A DNA stretch of 64,000 bases from Chrysaora quinquecirrha (GCA_014526335.1 JACTAT010000035.1:1051749-1115748); one strand, 5' to 3'; shown: positions 10,701 to 22,030, counted from the first letter of the stretch. Numbers and translations are program-made. The notes: generated by a model from the letters alone, not told the origin.

Positions 10701-12977
10701 GAGATTCATATACGTCTAGTACAATATTCATATTGACCATGTAAGGACAGGTTAGAATGAATTCTTTGGTTGATATTAGTATAATAAAGACTAGCCAGGG
10801 TGCTAAGATGCGCGTCTATCCCATGTGAGAATCATATACGTCTAGTACAATATTCATATTGACCATGTAAGGACAGGTTAGAATGAATTATTTGGCTGAT
10901 ATTAGTACAATAGAGACTAGCCAGGGTGCTAAGATGCGCGTCTATCCCAAGTGAGAATCATATACGTCTAGTACAATATTCGTATTAACCATGTAAGGAC
11001 AGATAGGAATTAATTCTTCGGTTTATATTAGTATAATAGGGACTAGCCACTTATGGTGCCGCAGAAATCTACCTAAACAGAAGAGGGGGCGAAATTCTTG
11101 CTGAAATATTCTTAATTTTGCTTCCGTTTTGTTCCAGATTGTTAGAAGTTTAACATCAGGAAAACGAGAAGGTGGTGACTTCCTCTGTTGTACTGTGTCA
11201 CCAAGGGGTGAATGGATCTATTGTGTTGGAGAGGATCACGTGCTATATTGTTTCAGTACGACGACAGGAAAACTAGAAAGGACGCTGAACGTGAGTTATT
11301 GTTTTGTTATGCCGTAAAAGCCCTATTAAGCCTCTCTATAAAGTTCATTTTCCATCCACCCCCCCTCCGTCTTCTCTGTAAAGTTTCTTCTCTATTTGTC
11401 TTCTCTCTCTTAAGCACCCTCACTATTTAGCCGTCTCTCCATCAAAGCCCCTCTCTGTTACGTCCCATCTCTAAATTGTTCCTTCTCTTTAAAGTCCGCA
11501 GCTGTAAGCTCGTTCTCTATTAGTCTCCTCTCTATTAACCCCCCTTACTATTTCTATTTAGCCGTCTCTCCATCAATGCCTAGCTGTCTTAAGTCCCCTC
11601 TCTCCGTCCTATCTCTATGATGTTCCTTCTCTTTGAAGTCCGCAGCTGTAAGCTCGTTCTCTATTAATCTCCTCTCTATTAACCCCCTTACTATTTTCTA
11701 TTTAGCCGTCTCTCCATCAATGCCTAGCTGTCTTAAGTCTCCTCTCTCCGTCCCATCTCTATGATGTTCCTTCTCTTTAAAATTCCCTTCTGTAAAGCCT
11801 CCTCTCATATTAAACCCTCTCTCTATTATGCCCATCTCTATTAGTCTCCTCTCTATTAACCCCCTTACTATTTCCTATTTAGCCGTCTCTCCATCAATGC
11901 CTAGCTGTCTTAAGTCTTCTTTCTCCGTCCCATCTCCATGATGTTCCTTCTCTTTAAAATCCCCTTCGGTAAACCCTCTCTCTATTATGCCCATCTCTAT
12001 TTAATCTCAATCTCTATTAAGCCACCTCTCCACTAAGTCCCCTGTGTCTATCAAATTTCTCTATTACGTCCCATCTCTATAGCGTTCATTCCCTTTCTTC
12101 CAGCCCTCTCCATATTAATACTCCTCTCTGTAACGCCCCTCTCTATAAAAGACTCAGACTCTCCTTTCGCTTTCTTTCTATTTGAAGCATTCTTTCTTTA
12201 TCAAGTCTTCTCTCTATCATGCCCTCTCTATAAAGCCTCTTTTAAAGCAGAGATAGATCCCTTTGGCACTACCCTGGGTTTCAGAGCCTCAAAGGGTCAC
12301 AGAGAGTGGCAAAGTAGAACCGAGGAAAAGGTGGAGGAAAAACTTTTCCTCGTTTCTCCTTTGCCACTCCCTGTGACCCTTTGAGACTCTGGAGCCCAGG
12401 GTACTTTGGCACCTGAATTTCATGTTAGCGTAGAAAATGAAATGCAAAACCCCTCTATCTCTAGCTCCTTTCTGTAATCAGACCCGAAAATAATCGTGGA
12501 AATTTTTTACCAGGATACGCGGGCTCAATTCATTTCATTTTCAATTCATTTTTATTCGTAGAAATACAATTTGCAATAATAAAATGTACTCTACACGGCC
12601 CAAGAAAAGCAGAGCTTATCTTGCTTGGGCCGCTACAAAGCTAACAAAACTAACAATTATTAAATTCTAAAATATTGGTTATAATGATGAAACATAGGTT
12701 GCGGATAGTAATAATATTAATTGACATCATAGTTTCTTACTTGCTCGCAAGGGGGGCCCTCTCAATAACCATTCCTCAGTATATTTGACCAGAATTGTAG
12801 AGAGTTCTCAGTTATCATATTCTTATATATGCTTTCCTCTGAGCATGAAATAATGACGGATTTTTTGTTTTGTTTCAGGTTCATGACAAAGATGTTTTAG
12901 GCATTCAGCATCATCCTCATCAGAATTTAATCGCAACATTTAGCGAAGACGGAACTCTGAAACTTCTCAAGCCTTAG
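2669..12977 (+). CDS. SMU1: SMU1, LisH-CTLH-WD40 spliceosome-associated protein, complete
   Basis: Thirteen exons: 2669-2694, 3055-3121, 4005-4148, 4426-4578, 5170-5221, 5932-6118, 6616-6756, 7396-7491, 8465-8592, 9222-9348, 10208-10375, 11138-11290, 12879-12977 (stop TAG). Together they give 1541 nt, one base short of 513 codons plus stop, and human SMU1 has 513 residues. The shortfall is at the exon 6/7 junction, where phases do not match by one base; every other junction fits. The product has LisH (about 6-38), CTLH (about 40-92), a linker containing [18 protein letters not shown], and seven WD40 repeats from about residue 210 to the end. Blocks include [29 protein letters not shown], and [10 protein letters not shown] followed by [16 protein letters not shown]1 works with RED (IK) in activating the pre-mRNA spliceosome in the nucleus; this role is known for the family and inferred here. 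Introns are unusually repeat-rich. Confidence 0.96.
3132..3515. mobile_element. MITE-like element, family B
   Basis: It starts TACACGTTG plus a T-run and TATAAGAAACC, and ends GGTTTCTTATAAACCGGTTTCTTAT. Internal repeats of TCTAAAAGTTTCTTAA flank a core containing AGAAATCGCACGGAAATGC. The reverse complement of that core recurs at 21165-21350. It resembles family A (15435 and 25126), in which the repeat is TTAAAGTTCCTTA. No coding capacity. Located in SMU1 intron 2. Confidence 0.7.
3517..3694 (+). repeat. tRNA-derived SINE
   Basis: The head has an A-box-like TGGTGTAATCC and a B-box GGTTCGAGCCC at RNA polymerase III spacing. A non-tRNA body follows, then a simple tail of TTCACC repeats. It abuts the 3' end of the family B element, perhaps inserted there. 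Partial relatives lie near 270-330 (minus) and 36360-36430 (plus). Confidence 0.75.
4276..4380. repeat. Four tandem units of about 30 bp
   Basis: The unit GGGAATATACCCTGT plus a TTTGTTGTT stretch repeats four times in SMU1 intron 3, just before the acceptor of exon 4. Confidence 0.85.
4588..5028. repeat. (GATT)n array in SMU1 intron 4
   Basis: Imperfect GATT units with TTGATGATTGATT variants. It begins about ten bases after the donor at 4579. The same motif recurs at 8597-9110, 34528-34862 and 37280-37600. Confidence 0.9.
6140..6410. repeat. Hairpin-type dispersed repeat, four subunits
   Basis: About 70-bp tandem subunits of the form CTGGCCAAACGATCA, ACATTGTTGGTAAAACATTT, then TTGCTT. They lie in SMU1 intron 6, the intron with the one-base phase problem. 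Confidence 0.75.
6866..7228. repeat. Pyrimidine tract (TCTTCC-rich)
   Basis: Almost pure C/T on the plus strand in SMU1 intron 7, made of degenerate CTTCTT and CCTCTT units. The Lys/Glu/Arg-rich open frame on the minus strand is a by-product of this composition. Confidence 0.9.
7577..8460. repeat. (CTT)n and related pyrimidine tract in SMU1 intron 8
   Basis: A pure CTT core near 7700-7735 decays into mixed pyrimidine sequence that runs to the acceptor at 8464. Poly-Leu, poly-Phe and poly-Ser open frames here are artefacts of the triplet. Confidence 0.9.
8597..9110. repeat. (TGATTGA)n-type array in SMU1 intron 9
   Basis: Units of GATTGAT and GGTTGAT alternate, with longer segments themselves repeated, for example TGATTAATGATTGGTGG near 8818 and 8904. 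It begins shortly after the donor at 8593. Confidence 0.9.
9950..10095. mobile_element. Fragment of the GGGGGCTTA element family
   Basis: TTTCAAATTTTCACTTGAGA, GGGGGCTT units, and the end GGGGCTTAATACAGCTTTTACGG match the right half of the element at 52662-53110. Located in SMU1 intron 10. The preceding sequence (9395-9950) holds other anonymous intronic sequence. Confidence 0.65.
10376..11047. repeat. Minisatellite of about 124 bp that includes an exon end and splice donor
   Basis: Six imperfect units run from the donor of SMU1 exon 11. Each contains TAATAGAGACTAGCC, a TACGTCTAGTACAATATTC-like stretch and a copy of the exon 11 end (TATTGACCATGCAAGGACAG). Donor-like GT copies follow at 10626 (gtaaaa), 10751 (gttaga) and 10877 (gttaga). 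Confidence 0.9.
11320..12260. repeat. CTCTCTATTAAGCC-type array in SMU1 intron 12
   Basis: Short pyrimidine-rich units (CTCTCTATTA plus AGCCC or TGCCC). Within them a longer unit of about 155 bp, containing TTTAGCCGTCTCTCCATCAA, is present three times between 11480 and 11960. It matches the composition and motifs of the 32080-34515 array. Confidence 0.85.
12262..12411. repeat. Hairpin-forming inverted repeat
   Basis: The left arm has CTACCCTGGGTTTCAGAGCC then CAAAGGGTCACAG. The right arm has CTGTGACCCTTTGAG and CTCTGGAGCCCAGGGTA. The centre GAGGAAAA/TTTTCCTC is also palindromic. The whole can fold as one stem of about 70 bp. It is probably a MITE remnant. Confidence 0.8.
12533..12640 (-). 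other. Possible 3' tail of a retroelement
   Basis: On the minus strand GCGGCCCAAGCAAGATAAGC and its near complement form a short stem. This is followed by an A/T-rich end with AATAAA, the layout of some non-LTR element tails. No coding sequence is attached, and the call is tentative. Confidence 0.25.
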
Positions 12978-13024
12978 ATGCTTTTGCAAGTAAAACAACA
13001 TTTTAGAACTATATTGTTTTCAAG

Positions 13025-13680
13025 TCCAGTAAGGCCCTATCCTAATAATCAAACATTGTCGGCTAAGCATTTGAAAATTAGCTTATCAAGCAATGTTTGA
13101 ACATTTGAACACGTCACAAAACTTTCCTTGACAAGCGGATTTTGCTGAGCACAACATTTAAGAAATTTTCAAGCCCAGTAATGCCCTAACCCAACAATCA
13201 AACATTGTCGGCCAGACGTTGGAAAATTAGCTTATCAAGCAATGTTTGAACGTTTGGCTACCTCACAAAACTTTTCTTGACAAGCAGAATTTGCTGAGCA
13301 CAACATTTTAGAACTTCATTGTTTTCAAGTCCAGTAAGGCCCTATCATAATAATCAAACATTGTCGGCTAAGCATTTGAAAATAAGCTTATCAAGCAATG
13401 TTTGAACGTTTGGCTACGTCACAAAACTTTCCTTGAGAAGCAGATTTTGCTGAGCACATTTTAGAACTTCAAAGCAATGTTTGCACGTTTTGCTACGTCA
13501 CAAAACTTTCCTTGAGAAGCAAAATTTTCTGTTTTAATAAGCATTTGCTTGACGCAAGCATAAAATGTTTGAAGAACAATGTTTGCCAAATGGCCGAGCG
13601 ATGAAACAAGTGCTTGACTTGCAAATTTCAAATGTTTGACAAACAGTGTTTGATCGTTTAGCCCGGGCCTAACTTTGTAG
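13025..13680. repeat. Hairpin-type dispersed repeat with internal tandem copies
   Basis: It starts near AAGGCCCTATCCTAATAATC and ends with GTGTTTGATCGTTTAGCCC. Three or four subunits of about 150 bp contain ATCAAACATTGTCGGC and AAGCAATGTTTGAACGTTTG. It lies directly after the SMU1 stop, so probably in its 3' UTR. Confidence 0.75.
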
Positions 13681-13727
13681 AAACTTCCTTATCTGAACTG
13701 TGAGACCAAACTACAGTATCAACCCCA

Positions 13728-13733
13728 AATAAA
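13728..13733 (+). terminator. Candidate SMU1 polyadenylation signal
   Basis: The first AATAAA found by eye downstream of the SMU1 stop, 751 bp after it. Using it would place the whole hairpin-type repeat inside the 3' UTR. A variant signal nearer the stop cannot be excluded. Confidence 0.35.
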
Positions 13734-13739
13734 ATAGAT

Positions 13740-15430
13740 AGACTGTAAATATATATCAGGCCTCACATGCTATCGTTACACAGCAAGAAAAGTGGGAGAA
13801 GCATGCCTCAATTCCCTAGGGAATTGTAGAACAGAGCGTCCCCTTCAGGCCTTCGAGTTTTGCAGCGCGAGAAATCAGGTGATTCTCCTATTGTTTTCGC
13901 TTGTTGCGAGTCCCAGAAAAGTCCAGATGATCATTGAAAAAATATCCCGATAGCACGCTATTTCTTGTAAATACCATGCAAAAGCGACCCCAGATTGAAA
14001 AGAGAGAAAAACAAGGCAAAATCAACACAAAATCAGCTGTTTGATTGAACAATTTTACAGGAAAATCAACAGAAAACTGAAGCATTTTACACAGATTCAA
14101 GGGTAGGGTTGGCGATCGAATAAAGTTGAATGTACAATTGCTCCACAAATAATCCATTTTAAACGTAAATAAGATCAGAAATGTAAAGCAGCATGTAAAA
14201 TACATCAAATAAAGTTATAAGAATGAATAAAATCCATGAAAATACCCGAAAAAACAGCAGAAATAAATCAGCTTCACCAAGTAAAACTGTTCGGCTTTGC
14301 AATCATGTTCAATTGAGTAGAACAATGAGAACAATAGATTACCCATCGACCTGTGCGCCAAAATCCAGTTTTATACTACTGCATGCTCGAAATCTTCCTT
14401 TCTTAGTTGAGTTGAGATGATGGAAGGAGCTCTCGGAAGCAGAGATCAAAATTTGCTTGAATTTTCTTCATGGCCAAAATTAATTTCCTCAAAATTGCTT
14501 TATTGTGCTGCAATTACCTTCAGTTATGAGTTGCAAAGATTGATTTAATGCTGATGAACCAAAATTTGACAAATTTTGCTGAGAAAATCTTCTTGGAGAT
14601 CATCGAAGATGGAAGGCCTCGAGAAGAAGAAGATGTCGGAGGCTTGCATCCTTCCCTGCAAAAGAAAATGCAAGGTTAGCACATGTTTATCAACTCTAAA
14701 GTCTTTTCTTCAATTTAGATTCATTCAAGACAAGAAATACAATGTTTTTGCTGCAAATTAATGGCTTTATTTTCATTGCAGGTCCTCGTTCTTTGATTTT
14801 TCGATGGCTTCAGCTACGTGGAAAGCATGGCGGAGAATCTTCAAACCGATCAAATTTGGTCAGCAAAATCTCAAGCAAAGACATTTTCAGATAAGTACAA
14901 GTTGTACTTTATTGTTTACATAATTCTGCTTCATTATTGCTGCGAAAAAGTTGTTTTCGCTGCAATTTTCTTGCGAAAAACTGCTGAAATTTCCTTGGTT
15001 GAAAACCACTCCAATTTTGCATGGTCTGAGCAAAACTTTCGTTATTTTCCCACATTTTTCCTGCGGAAAAACGAGATTTTTCTCCCAAATTTGAGCAAAG
15101 TTCAGCAAAAATTTCTTGCAGAAACACGTTTTTTCGCGCAGCAAATTAGCATATTAATTGAACTCCATATTTGTACAAAAGTGTGCATTCTAACCGAGGC
15201 GGTCTCTGATTGGTTGAAACCGCACGCTCCATTTTCTCGTGCGAATTCTTTCTTGCAACGTGCCTAGATGATAAAAGGTGCTTTGATTTAAAAGTAAAAT
15301 TGTATTTATCAATTGTTTTTTGTTAAACAGCGTTGATTTTAGAAAGTATTTCAAACAAATTTTGAACTTTTGCAATGAAGAAACATAACTTAGGATAAGA
15401 ACGAATGCATGAATTGGAAAGTTACTTGGC
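13740..15430. other. Intergenic sequence, no gene recognised
   Basis: AT-rich DNA. Open frames of 106 (minus, 13888-14208) and 149 (plus, 14818-15267) codons occur, the latter overlapped by minus-strand frames. I recognise no family, and splice context and composition do not support a gene. The 14880-15150 part has repeated TTGCGAAAAA- and GAGCAAA-like words. Confidence 0.5.
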
Positions 15431-15434
15431 TCTG

Positions 15435-15775
15435 TACACGCTTTTTTTATTAATACCTCAAGGCCTAGTTCTTAAAGTTCCTTATTTTGTAGGCAATTGT
15501 AGTTCAAAAGTTCCTTAATAGAATTTTAACTGCACATACAGTGGTCTTATTTTGCATGTGAGCAAAGCTCGAGACTACTCAAAGAAACATTGGATATATG
15601 CTTAACGTACAATTTATGTGATTTTCGACTGCATATGAATGGAACCGGCTTTCTAATTATTATTTGCAGTGATAAAAGTATTCAACATTCAAACTTGATT
15701 TTCTCTTTAGTAGTATAAGTTCTTTAAATTTTCGGGCCTTCTAGTGTTCGTGGTTCCTTATTAAAAAAGCGTGTA
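15435..15775. mobile_element. MITE, family A, copy 1
   Basis: Ends are TACACGCTTTTTTTATTA and TTAAAAAAGCGTGTA, with TA at both outer edges, as in Tc1/mariner-type insertions. The interior has CAAGGCCTAGTTCTTAAAG and TAAGTTCTTTAAATTTTCGG. Copy 2 at 25126-25537 is the same sequence with longer terminal inverted repeats. No transposase. Confidence 0.85.
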
Positions 15776-15884
15776 GCTCAGTGAAAACGTTATTATTTCT
15801 AGTCATGCAGACCTTTATTGAAATAATTATTTTTATTATTATTTGCTCAAGACCTTGAAATAACTTAAGGGCACCTTCCTAATA

Positions 15885-16017
15885 GACTGATTACCTGAGT
15901 CGTAGTTATCGCTATAGAAATAAATGCTAGGACGCTCAAACGTAGTGTGAGCGACCTCGGTTTGGTATTAGTCTCAGTCTGATGAGCGATAACTGGAACT
16001 CAAGTAATCAAGTCTAC
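15885..16017. mobile_element. Small inverted-repeat element, copy 1
   Basis: The left end TAGACTGATTACCTGAGTC with AGTTATCGCT pairs with the right end AGCGATAACTGGAACTCAAG and AATCAAGTCTA. A second copy with the same ends lies at 53264-53390. Confidence 0.7.
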
Positions 16018-16714
16018 ATTCCTACCACAAGTGGCAGTGTGCTTGGTTTTATTTTTCATGACAAATAAAACTAAATATATATATTTATCGGTTAAAGATT
16101 TAAATATTAATTGAGTCCATAATTTTAAGTCCTGAAACGTTTTCTAACAGAAATAATAGTAAAATTTGTTTTGTATAGTAATTTGAAGAGATTTTGATAG
16201 CATTTTCAATTTTGAAATGTTTTTCAATCCCCTGAAATCTTTTCCTTCGAAAAAAAACAAGTTTAGTTGGTTGAAATAGGAGTGAGGGATTTAGGATTGT
16301 GAGAGGTGATTGGTCGGTTGGTTGGTCTGCTTTGGGTTTTGTTGTTGTTTGTGGTTGCTGTTGTTGTTGAGGTTGTGGAGATTGAGGTTGATCACCTATT
16401 CAACACAGCTAAACTTGTATATATTATGAAATAATAAGAAAATTGAATTGGAAAAAGCAAATTTCGTTGTTAATTGAAAATGCGTATCAAAATCCATGCC
16501 TTTATGTAATAGACCATTTCAACTAAGGGCCTCGTTTTCAAAAAAATTGAAAATCAGGCTATAGAGAAATTTTGAGTTTATAGGATGTATTTACATTTCA
16601 ATAGTTATAAGTATAAGCATCAGCGCAGCGAAAAAGGGCAAAAATTTCTTCTGTCAAAAGTCCAGGGGGTTCTTGGCTAAGTTTTGAGAAGGGGTCTGTT
16701 GTCGAAAGGATGAA

Positions 16715-16972
16715 CACCTCTTATCATGACAAGCCTATTTATCAGGGCAACGTTGCGAGAGAAATCCGTCTCCCGTCATCGGGTAATGAGAAATGTGGTT
16801 CTTCTCTTACCAACGCCATAAGGCAATAAGTAACAGAAGGTGTACATTTCTCATTGCGCGATGATGGGAGACGGGTCTCTCCTGAAACGTTGCCCTAATA
16901 AATATCAAAGGCTTCTGATGATAGGTGGCGATTAACATATCTAATATGGTATCAGAAAGCCTTGATAAGTTC
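16715..16972. mobile_element. Palindromic MITE, family C, copy 1
   Basis: The left arm CTTATCATGACAAGCC, then GGGCAACGTTGCGAGAGA, is mirrored by GAAACGTTGCCCTAATAAAT and CAGAAAGCCTTGATAAG. The inner arms ATCCGTCTCCCGTCATCG and CGATGATGGGAGACGGG pair closely. Relatives: 20765-21077, and a fragment at 41690-41760. Confidence 0.8.
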
Positions 16973-16979
16973 GAATAAA

Positions 16980-18560
16980 TTTACTAATTAATTCTGATCT
17001 ATATAAATAGTTGTGGGTATATAAATAGTTGTATTTTAGATATGTTATTTCTGTCTTGTACAAACGTGTGTAGTTATAGATAAGTTGAGGTATTTCCTGT
17101 AGGTTATAAAGATCCGTCGGTCGGAGCAAGCTATGTATTCTATATTTTGAAATAAGCATGGCCTTACGTTAGGGGAATTATTTTAGTTGGTAAGGTAAAC
17201 ACTTGGAGAATATTGCTATTTAAAATTCACTAACTATTAAGAATTTATTTACTCTGGACCATATAAAAGTAAAGTAGAGTCGTATTATTTAGTATATTTA
17301 AGATTTGATAAGAGAAACCTCATTTAACAAGTAATCTAAGCGTAAGCTTCCCCCCCCCCCCCGCTCTTATTAGGACCCCCCGCTTATTACGATTTTCATT
17401 GATATTAATGTGATATTTTCCACTTAACGTAATACTCTGACGTCCTTGATGTGAAATTCCACTTGTCCAGTCTATTTTTTGTTAGAACTATGGATTTCCT
17501 TAGCCTTTAAGTACTATAGGTCCCCTCACACTGCGTTTCAGCAGTTTCCTGACAAAGCTTATCAAGCAAAGTCTGACCCCTCGTTTATTGCGACCCCCCC
17601 CCACTTAATAAGATCCTGACTGCAGTTCTAACACCCCCGTCAATACGGTCCCCCCAGCCATTAGGAACCTAAGAGTACTGAATATTAAGCCGATAAAAAT
17701 CATTATTAATAGTTTGTTGTGTATTCAAATATAAGCGCTTTTCTTATTCAAAAGTTAAACCATCAGATTAAAGTGGCATCAGCAGAGGAGTCGTTCGTTC
17801 CTGCCCTCCTTAAGGAGTAGAATGTTCCCTTAAAAACGAGCTTTTAGTCTCAATCTCTAATAGCTCTTTAAGAATTTGTTTCAACTCACCCGTTAATTTA
17901 ATCGTTATAATCGTCATTCTCTATTGCAAGAACCCACAGATTGATTATATGAGAGTTTTTAGCCCGGGTTGGAAATCCTAGCCCACCCCCGCCTAGCTGA
18001 AGGAGGGATGGAATTCCAGCCCGAGCTAAGTTTTCAGGTTTGCCCCGTTTAACTTGGCTAAAATTCAGCCCCTCAGAAGCTTAGATAGCTTAAATCGTCA
18101 TTCTAAACACGTTGCAAGAAAAATCGAGAAATAGCTACCTCGGAAAATCTCCAACTTGAGTTTTCAGGCAACAGACTTTTGGCACAGGCATTCAAACTTC
18201 TTTTGGCAGCAATTGGTGCATTACAAAATCACGGTCAATGTTATTACGAACTACAATGGAAATTGATATCATGAGTTGGTTTCTATCTTGAGCAGAAATT
18301 TTAATAAACTAAGAACTTACAATTTTGATTTGTTTAGTAAAGAATTCTGTTTCTTGTCTTATAGATGATTGCCCAAGTTAATTTCATCAAGATAGTGACA
18401 AGTAGAGCCCAGAGATTATGTGAGTGGTGATAACAATTATTATAATCATACAATAATATAATATCATATCATACTTAAACCTTTCTTCATTCATTCTTCA
18501 CTTATTAGATATGTTCATATATTTAATAAATATATGTTTGTTTATCTAACTGCATATATA
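16980..18560. other. Intergenic sequence with C-rich fragments
   Basis: No gene seen. Around 17350-17680 there are C-run motifs (CTTATTAGGACCCCCC, TTATTGCGACCCCCCCCC). They resemble the TTA/AGCCCCC family found elsewhere here, possibly a degraded element. The rest is AT-rich unique-looking sequence. Confidence 0.5.
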
Positions 18561-18570
18561 TAAACAGTAT

Positions 18571-18880
18571 ATGTCGTGTTTATGTTTATGTTTATGTTTA
18601 TTTTTACATGTTTATGTCTATGTTTATTTTATGTTTATGTTTATTTTATGTTTGTGTTTATGTTTATGTTTATGTTTATGTTTATGTCCATGTCTATGTT
18701 TATTTTATGTTTATGTTTATACATTTGATGTTTATGCCCATTATGTTTATGTTTATGTTTATGTTATGTTTATGTTTATGTTTATGTCTTTTCCTTGATG
18801 TTTATGTTTATTCTATGTCTTATGTTTATGTATGCTTTGTTTATGTATATGTCTATGTTTATGTCTATGTCTATGTTAAC
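18571..18880. repeat. (TTTATG)n array
   Basis: Hexanucleotide TTTATG units with TCTATG and CATG variants over about 310 bp. The period divides by three, so open frames rich in Tyr/Val or Leu/Cys arise by composition. Confidence 0.9.
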
Positions 18881-19019
18881 AAACTAATAGAAATCTCTTT
18901 ATCTTACATATCCTGTATGGACGAGGAGGATGGATTAAGGAAAGCAAATTTGGAAGGATCGATGCAATAGCTTATATAACTACTGGCCTTCGTGAGTCTC
19001 TTAGATATTTTATTGTATT

Positions 19020-19990
19020 TATTTATGTAACAAAGATACTTTTAAACTTTTATTTATCCTATGAATGCTTCATGGAGAAGACAAAGTTGCTGGACAAACT
19101 GCCTGAAAGAATTGGTGAAATTTCAATCATTAGTGAGTCGAATTAATAATTTATTTATTCGCTTAATCGTTTAACTGTTCATACATAACTTATTTTATTT
19201 GATGTAACAAAGATACTAATACACTTTTATTTATTTTATGTATATTTTATGGAGAAGACAAAGTAGATGGACAAACTGCTTGGAGGAAATGGATGGAATT
19301 CCTACCATTGGTGAGTCAACTTAATAGCTTATTTTCTTACTTAATCGTTTAACTGTTCATATATAACTTATTTTATTTGATGTAACAAAGATACTAATAC
19401 ACTTTTATTTATCCTATGCATCCTTTATGGAGAAGACAAAGTATATTGACAAAGTACTTGGAAGAATGGATGAAATTTCCATCATTGGTGAGTTACTTAA
19501 TTAGTTAGTTTATAAAACAAAGATACTAATTCACTTTTATTTATCCTATATAACCTTTATGCGGAAAACAAAGTATATTGACAGAGTACTTTGAAGAATG
19601 GACCAATTTCCATCATTGGTGAGTCAATTTATCTTCAAATTTTGTTTCATTTATTGAAACATTACTTAATTAGTTAGTTTATAAAACAAAGATACTAATT
19701 CACTTTTATTTATCCTATATAACCTTTATGCGGAAGACAAAGTATATGGACAAAGTACTTTGAAGAATGGACCAAATTGCAATCATTGGTGAGTCAATTT
19801 AACTTCAACTTGCCTAATTATTTGCTAGTTCATTTATTGAAACATTGTTTAATTAGTTAGTTTATAAAACAAAGATACTAATTCACTTCTATTTATTTTA
19901 TATGTCCTTTATGGAGAAGAGAAGTTATACTGTATGATGAGAAGAGATGTTATTTGATGAGATTCTATAATTGGTGAGTCACTTATTTCT
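19020..19990 (+). repeat. Tandem array of six exon-like modules
   Basis: Units of about 130-185 bp share TAACAAAGATACTAAT, CACTTTTATTTATCC, then ATGGAGAAGACAAAGTA, and end in a strong donor-like motif such as ATCATTG followed by GTGAGT. Donor-like sites are at 19133, 19311, 19488, 19619, 19789 and 19974. The ATG-to-donor segment is 60-63 nt and open in units 1 and 3; others have a stop. More distant units end at 21473, 21921 and perhaps 22642. This suggests duplicated exons of a long non-coding RNA or a lineage-specific gene, but no complete gene can be assembled. Confidence 0.55.
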
Positions 19991-20764
19991 GTGATAATAA
20001 TCTTATTAATTATTTATGCAATAAGGATATTAATACATTTTATTTATTCTTTATTCTTGAATTTATATAAAAAACCTCCAATGAACCTTGTATTGAAATC
20101 AGTTTGCATGTTCTCAATTTACTGGCACTCAAACTTTCGTTGACTACCTCAGCACTTATAAAAACAATTTGCTACCTAATTTTATATCCTTATGTACATA
20201 TACAAGACTGCTAGAAGGCAAAGAAGATATCAAACATACTTGAAGATTAAGATTGAGGCATTCCTAAATTAATTCAGTACCAGATTGTTCAAGAAACTCT
20301 TTTCATTGACGATCTACGAAAAAGATCAAACACAATTTAAAAGACTCTTAAGATACTATTTAAACAAACAAAGAATTCTCATCAGATTATAAAAATCAAA
20401 TGAAAAGGTGAGAACATATTATATTGATGAAGTTTTATATTTTTCATGCAGCAAAAGACTGAATGCACAGCCTAAACTACGTGTAAGTTTCATAGATATA
20501 TTTTCTTTGTTTCAAACATTTAATGGTCGATATGTCCCTGAAATTATTGACCCTTGCAGTGAAATGGGGTAGAAATCATTCGTTCTTTACTAGCATTCAG
20601 ACATTCGTTAGCTCAGACCAAGGAGCCCCTGGCTCAGGCTTTCTTTAGCCTTTCTTAAGCCGTACAAGAAAATGATATACCTTGCTACTTAGTTTTCTAT
20701 CCTTGTAAAAGCTAAGCGTTTCTTGTAAGAAATCTTCACGGGAAAACATACCTAATGCCTGGAC

Positions 20765-21077
20765 TTATCAAGGCTGTTTCTGACACCGTATTAGACATGA
20801 TAACCACCACTTATCATGACAAGCCTTTGATATTTAGTAAGGCAGCTTTTCGGGAGTGATCTGTCTCCCATCATCGGGCAATGAGAAATGTGGTTTCTTT
20901 CCTATTTATTGCAAAGGTCGGATCGAAAGGTGTGAAATTCACCGGACCTGCGAGGAAGCTCGGAATTTATTGGCGCTCAATTTCTAAAATTTTGCCGTTG
21001 CCCTACTAAATATCAAAGGCTTGTCATGATAAGTGGTGACTATCATGTCTAATACGGTGTCAGAAACAGCCTTGATA
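20765..21077. mobile_element. Palindromic MITE, family C, copy 2
   Basis: Long, nearly perfect terminal inverted repeats: CAAGGCTGTTTCTGACACCG and TATTAGACATGATA at the left, and their complements at 21040-21077. The inner arms ATCATGACAAGCCTTTGATA and TATCAAAGGCTTGTCATGAT pair. The middle is about 170 bp and has no coding potential. Confidence 0.9.
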
Positions 21078-21164
21078 AATCCGAATTTATTTACTCTTAT
21101 ACCTTATACCTGTTGTCATGAATCTAATGCCAAAGTGTTTCATTTCAAAGTTTGCCTACGTAAC

Positions 21165-21350
21165 TAAGAAACCAGTGCTTTTCTTTATTGACTATTAATC
21201 AATTCTCAAGCATTTCCGTGCGATTTCTCGCACCAGCATGCTTGCTATAATCAGGTTTTTTATCGTTTTACTGCAATTTACTTCCATCAAATTAAGAAAG
21301 TGTTAAGAAACTTTTAGAACTAAAATTGAAAGTACTTGTTTCCTATAAAC
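21165..21350 (-). mobile_element. MITE-like family B, partial reverse copy
   Basis: TAATCAATTCTCAAGCATTT and CCGTGCGATTTCTCGCACCA are the reverse complement of the core at about 3335-3375. TTAAGAAACTTTTAGAACT matches its repeated subunit. The termini are degraded. Confidence 0.7.
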
Positions 21351-21945
21351 GATGACTTTCTAATAAAAATTATGAATTTAACGAAGATTTTAATGGTATT
21401 TTATCATTTCATTTCTATGTGCCTTCTATGGAGAAACCAAATGAATGTCCTGGAGAGTTAACTACAACATAGGTGAGTTTACGCATGTATTAATTTATTT
21501 ATCTGTAAGGCAAATTTCCAAGGATACAGAACATCAAGGCTGTAGAAAGTCGTGTACACATGTACCTTTCACCTATATGGAATACCATAATATACCAATA
21601 CCGAAACAAATGTAAGTAGAAAAAATTAATGCCTTTGCAACTACACAACAATCCTTATAGAGTGCCCATATGGTTTTACTAATGCCTATCGTCAGCAATC
21701 AAATGATAAAATATATCATGTCAAATTTTGTTTACACTACACGAAACCAGTCCAGAACTGACCTAACGATTTGAGGAGCAAAGTGCTTATTTCCTATAAA
21801 CCATTACTTTCTAATAGAAATTATGCACTCAACTAAGATGGTAATGGTATTCTATATCTTTTCTAAGTGACATTTATGGAAGTAATAAATGAATGTCTTG
21901 GGGAGTTAACTACAGCATAGGTGAGTCAACTGGATTATCTGCCAA

Positions 21946-21959
21946 TTATATTATATATA

Positions 21960-22030
<71 letters not shown>

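Noticed and set aside
14818..15267. 149-codon frame as a gene
   Set aside because: No recognised family, overlapping frames on the other strand, and AT-rich repetitive wording; kept as intergenic.
15975..16000. Another hammerhead core (CTGATGAGCGATAAC)
   Set aside because: It has the CUGAUGA box but no GAAA after a closing stem; it belongs to the inverted end of a small mobile element.
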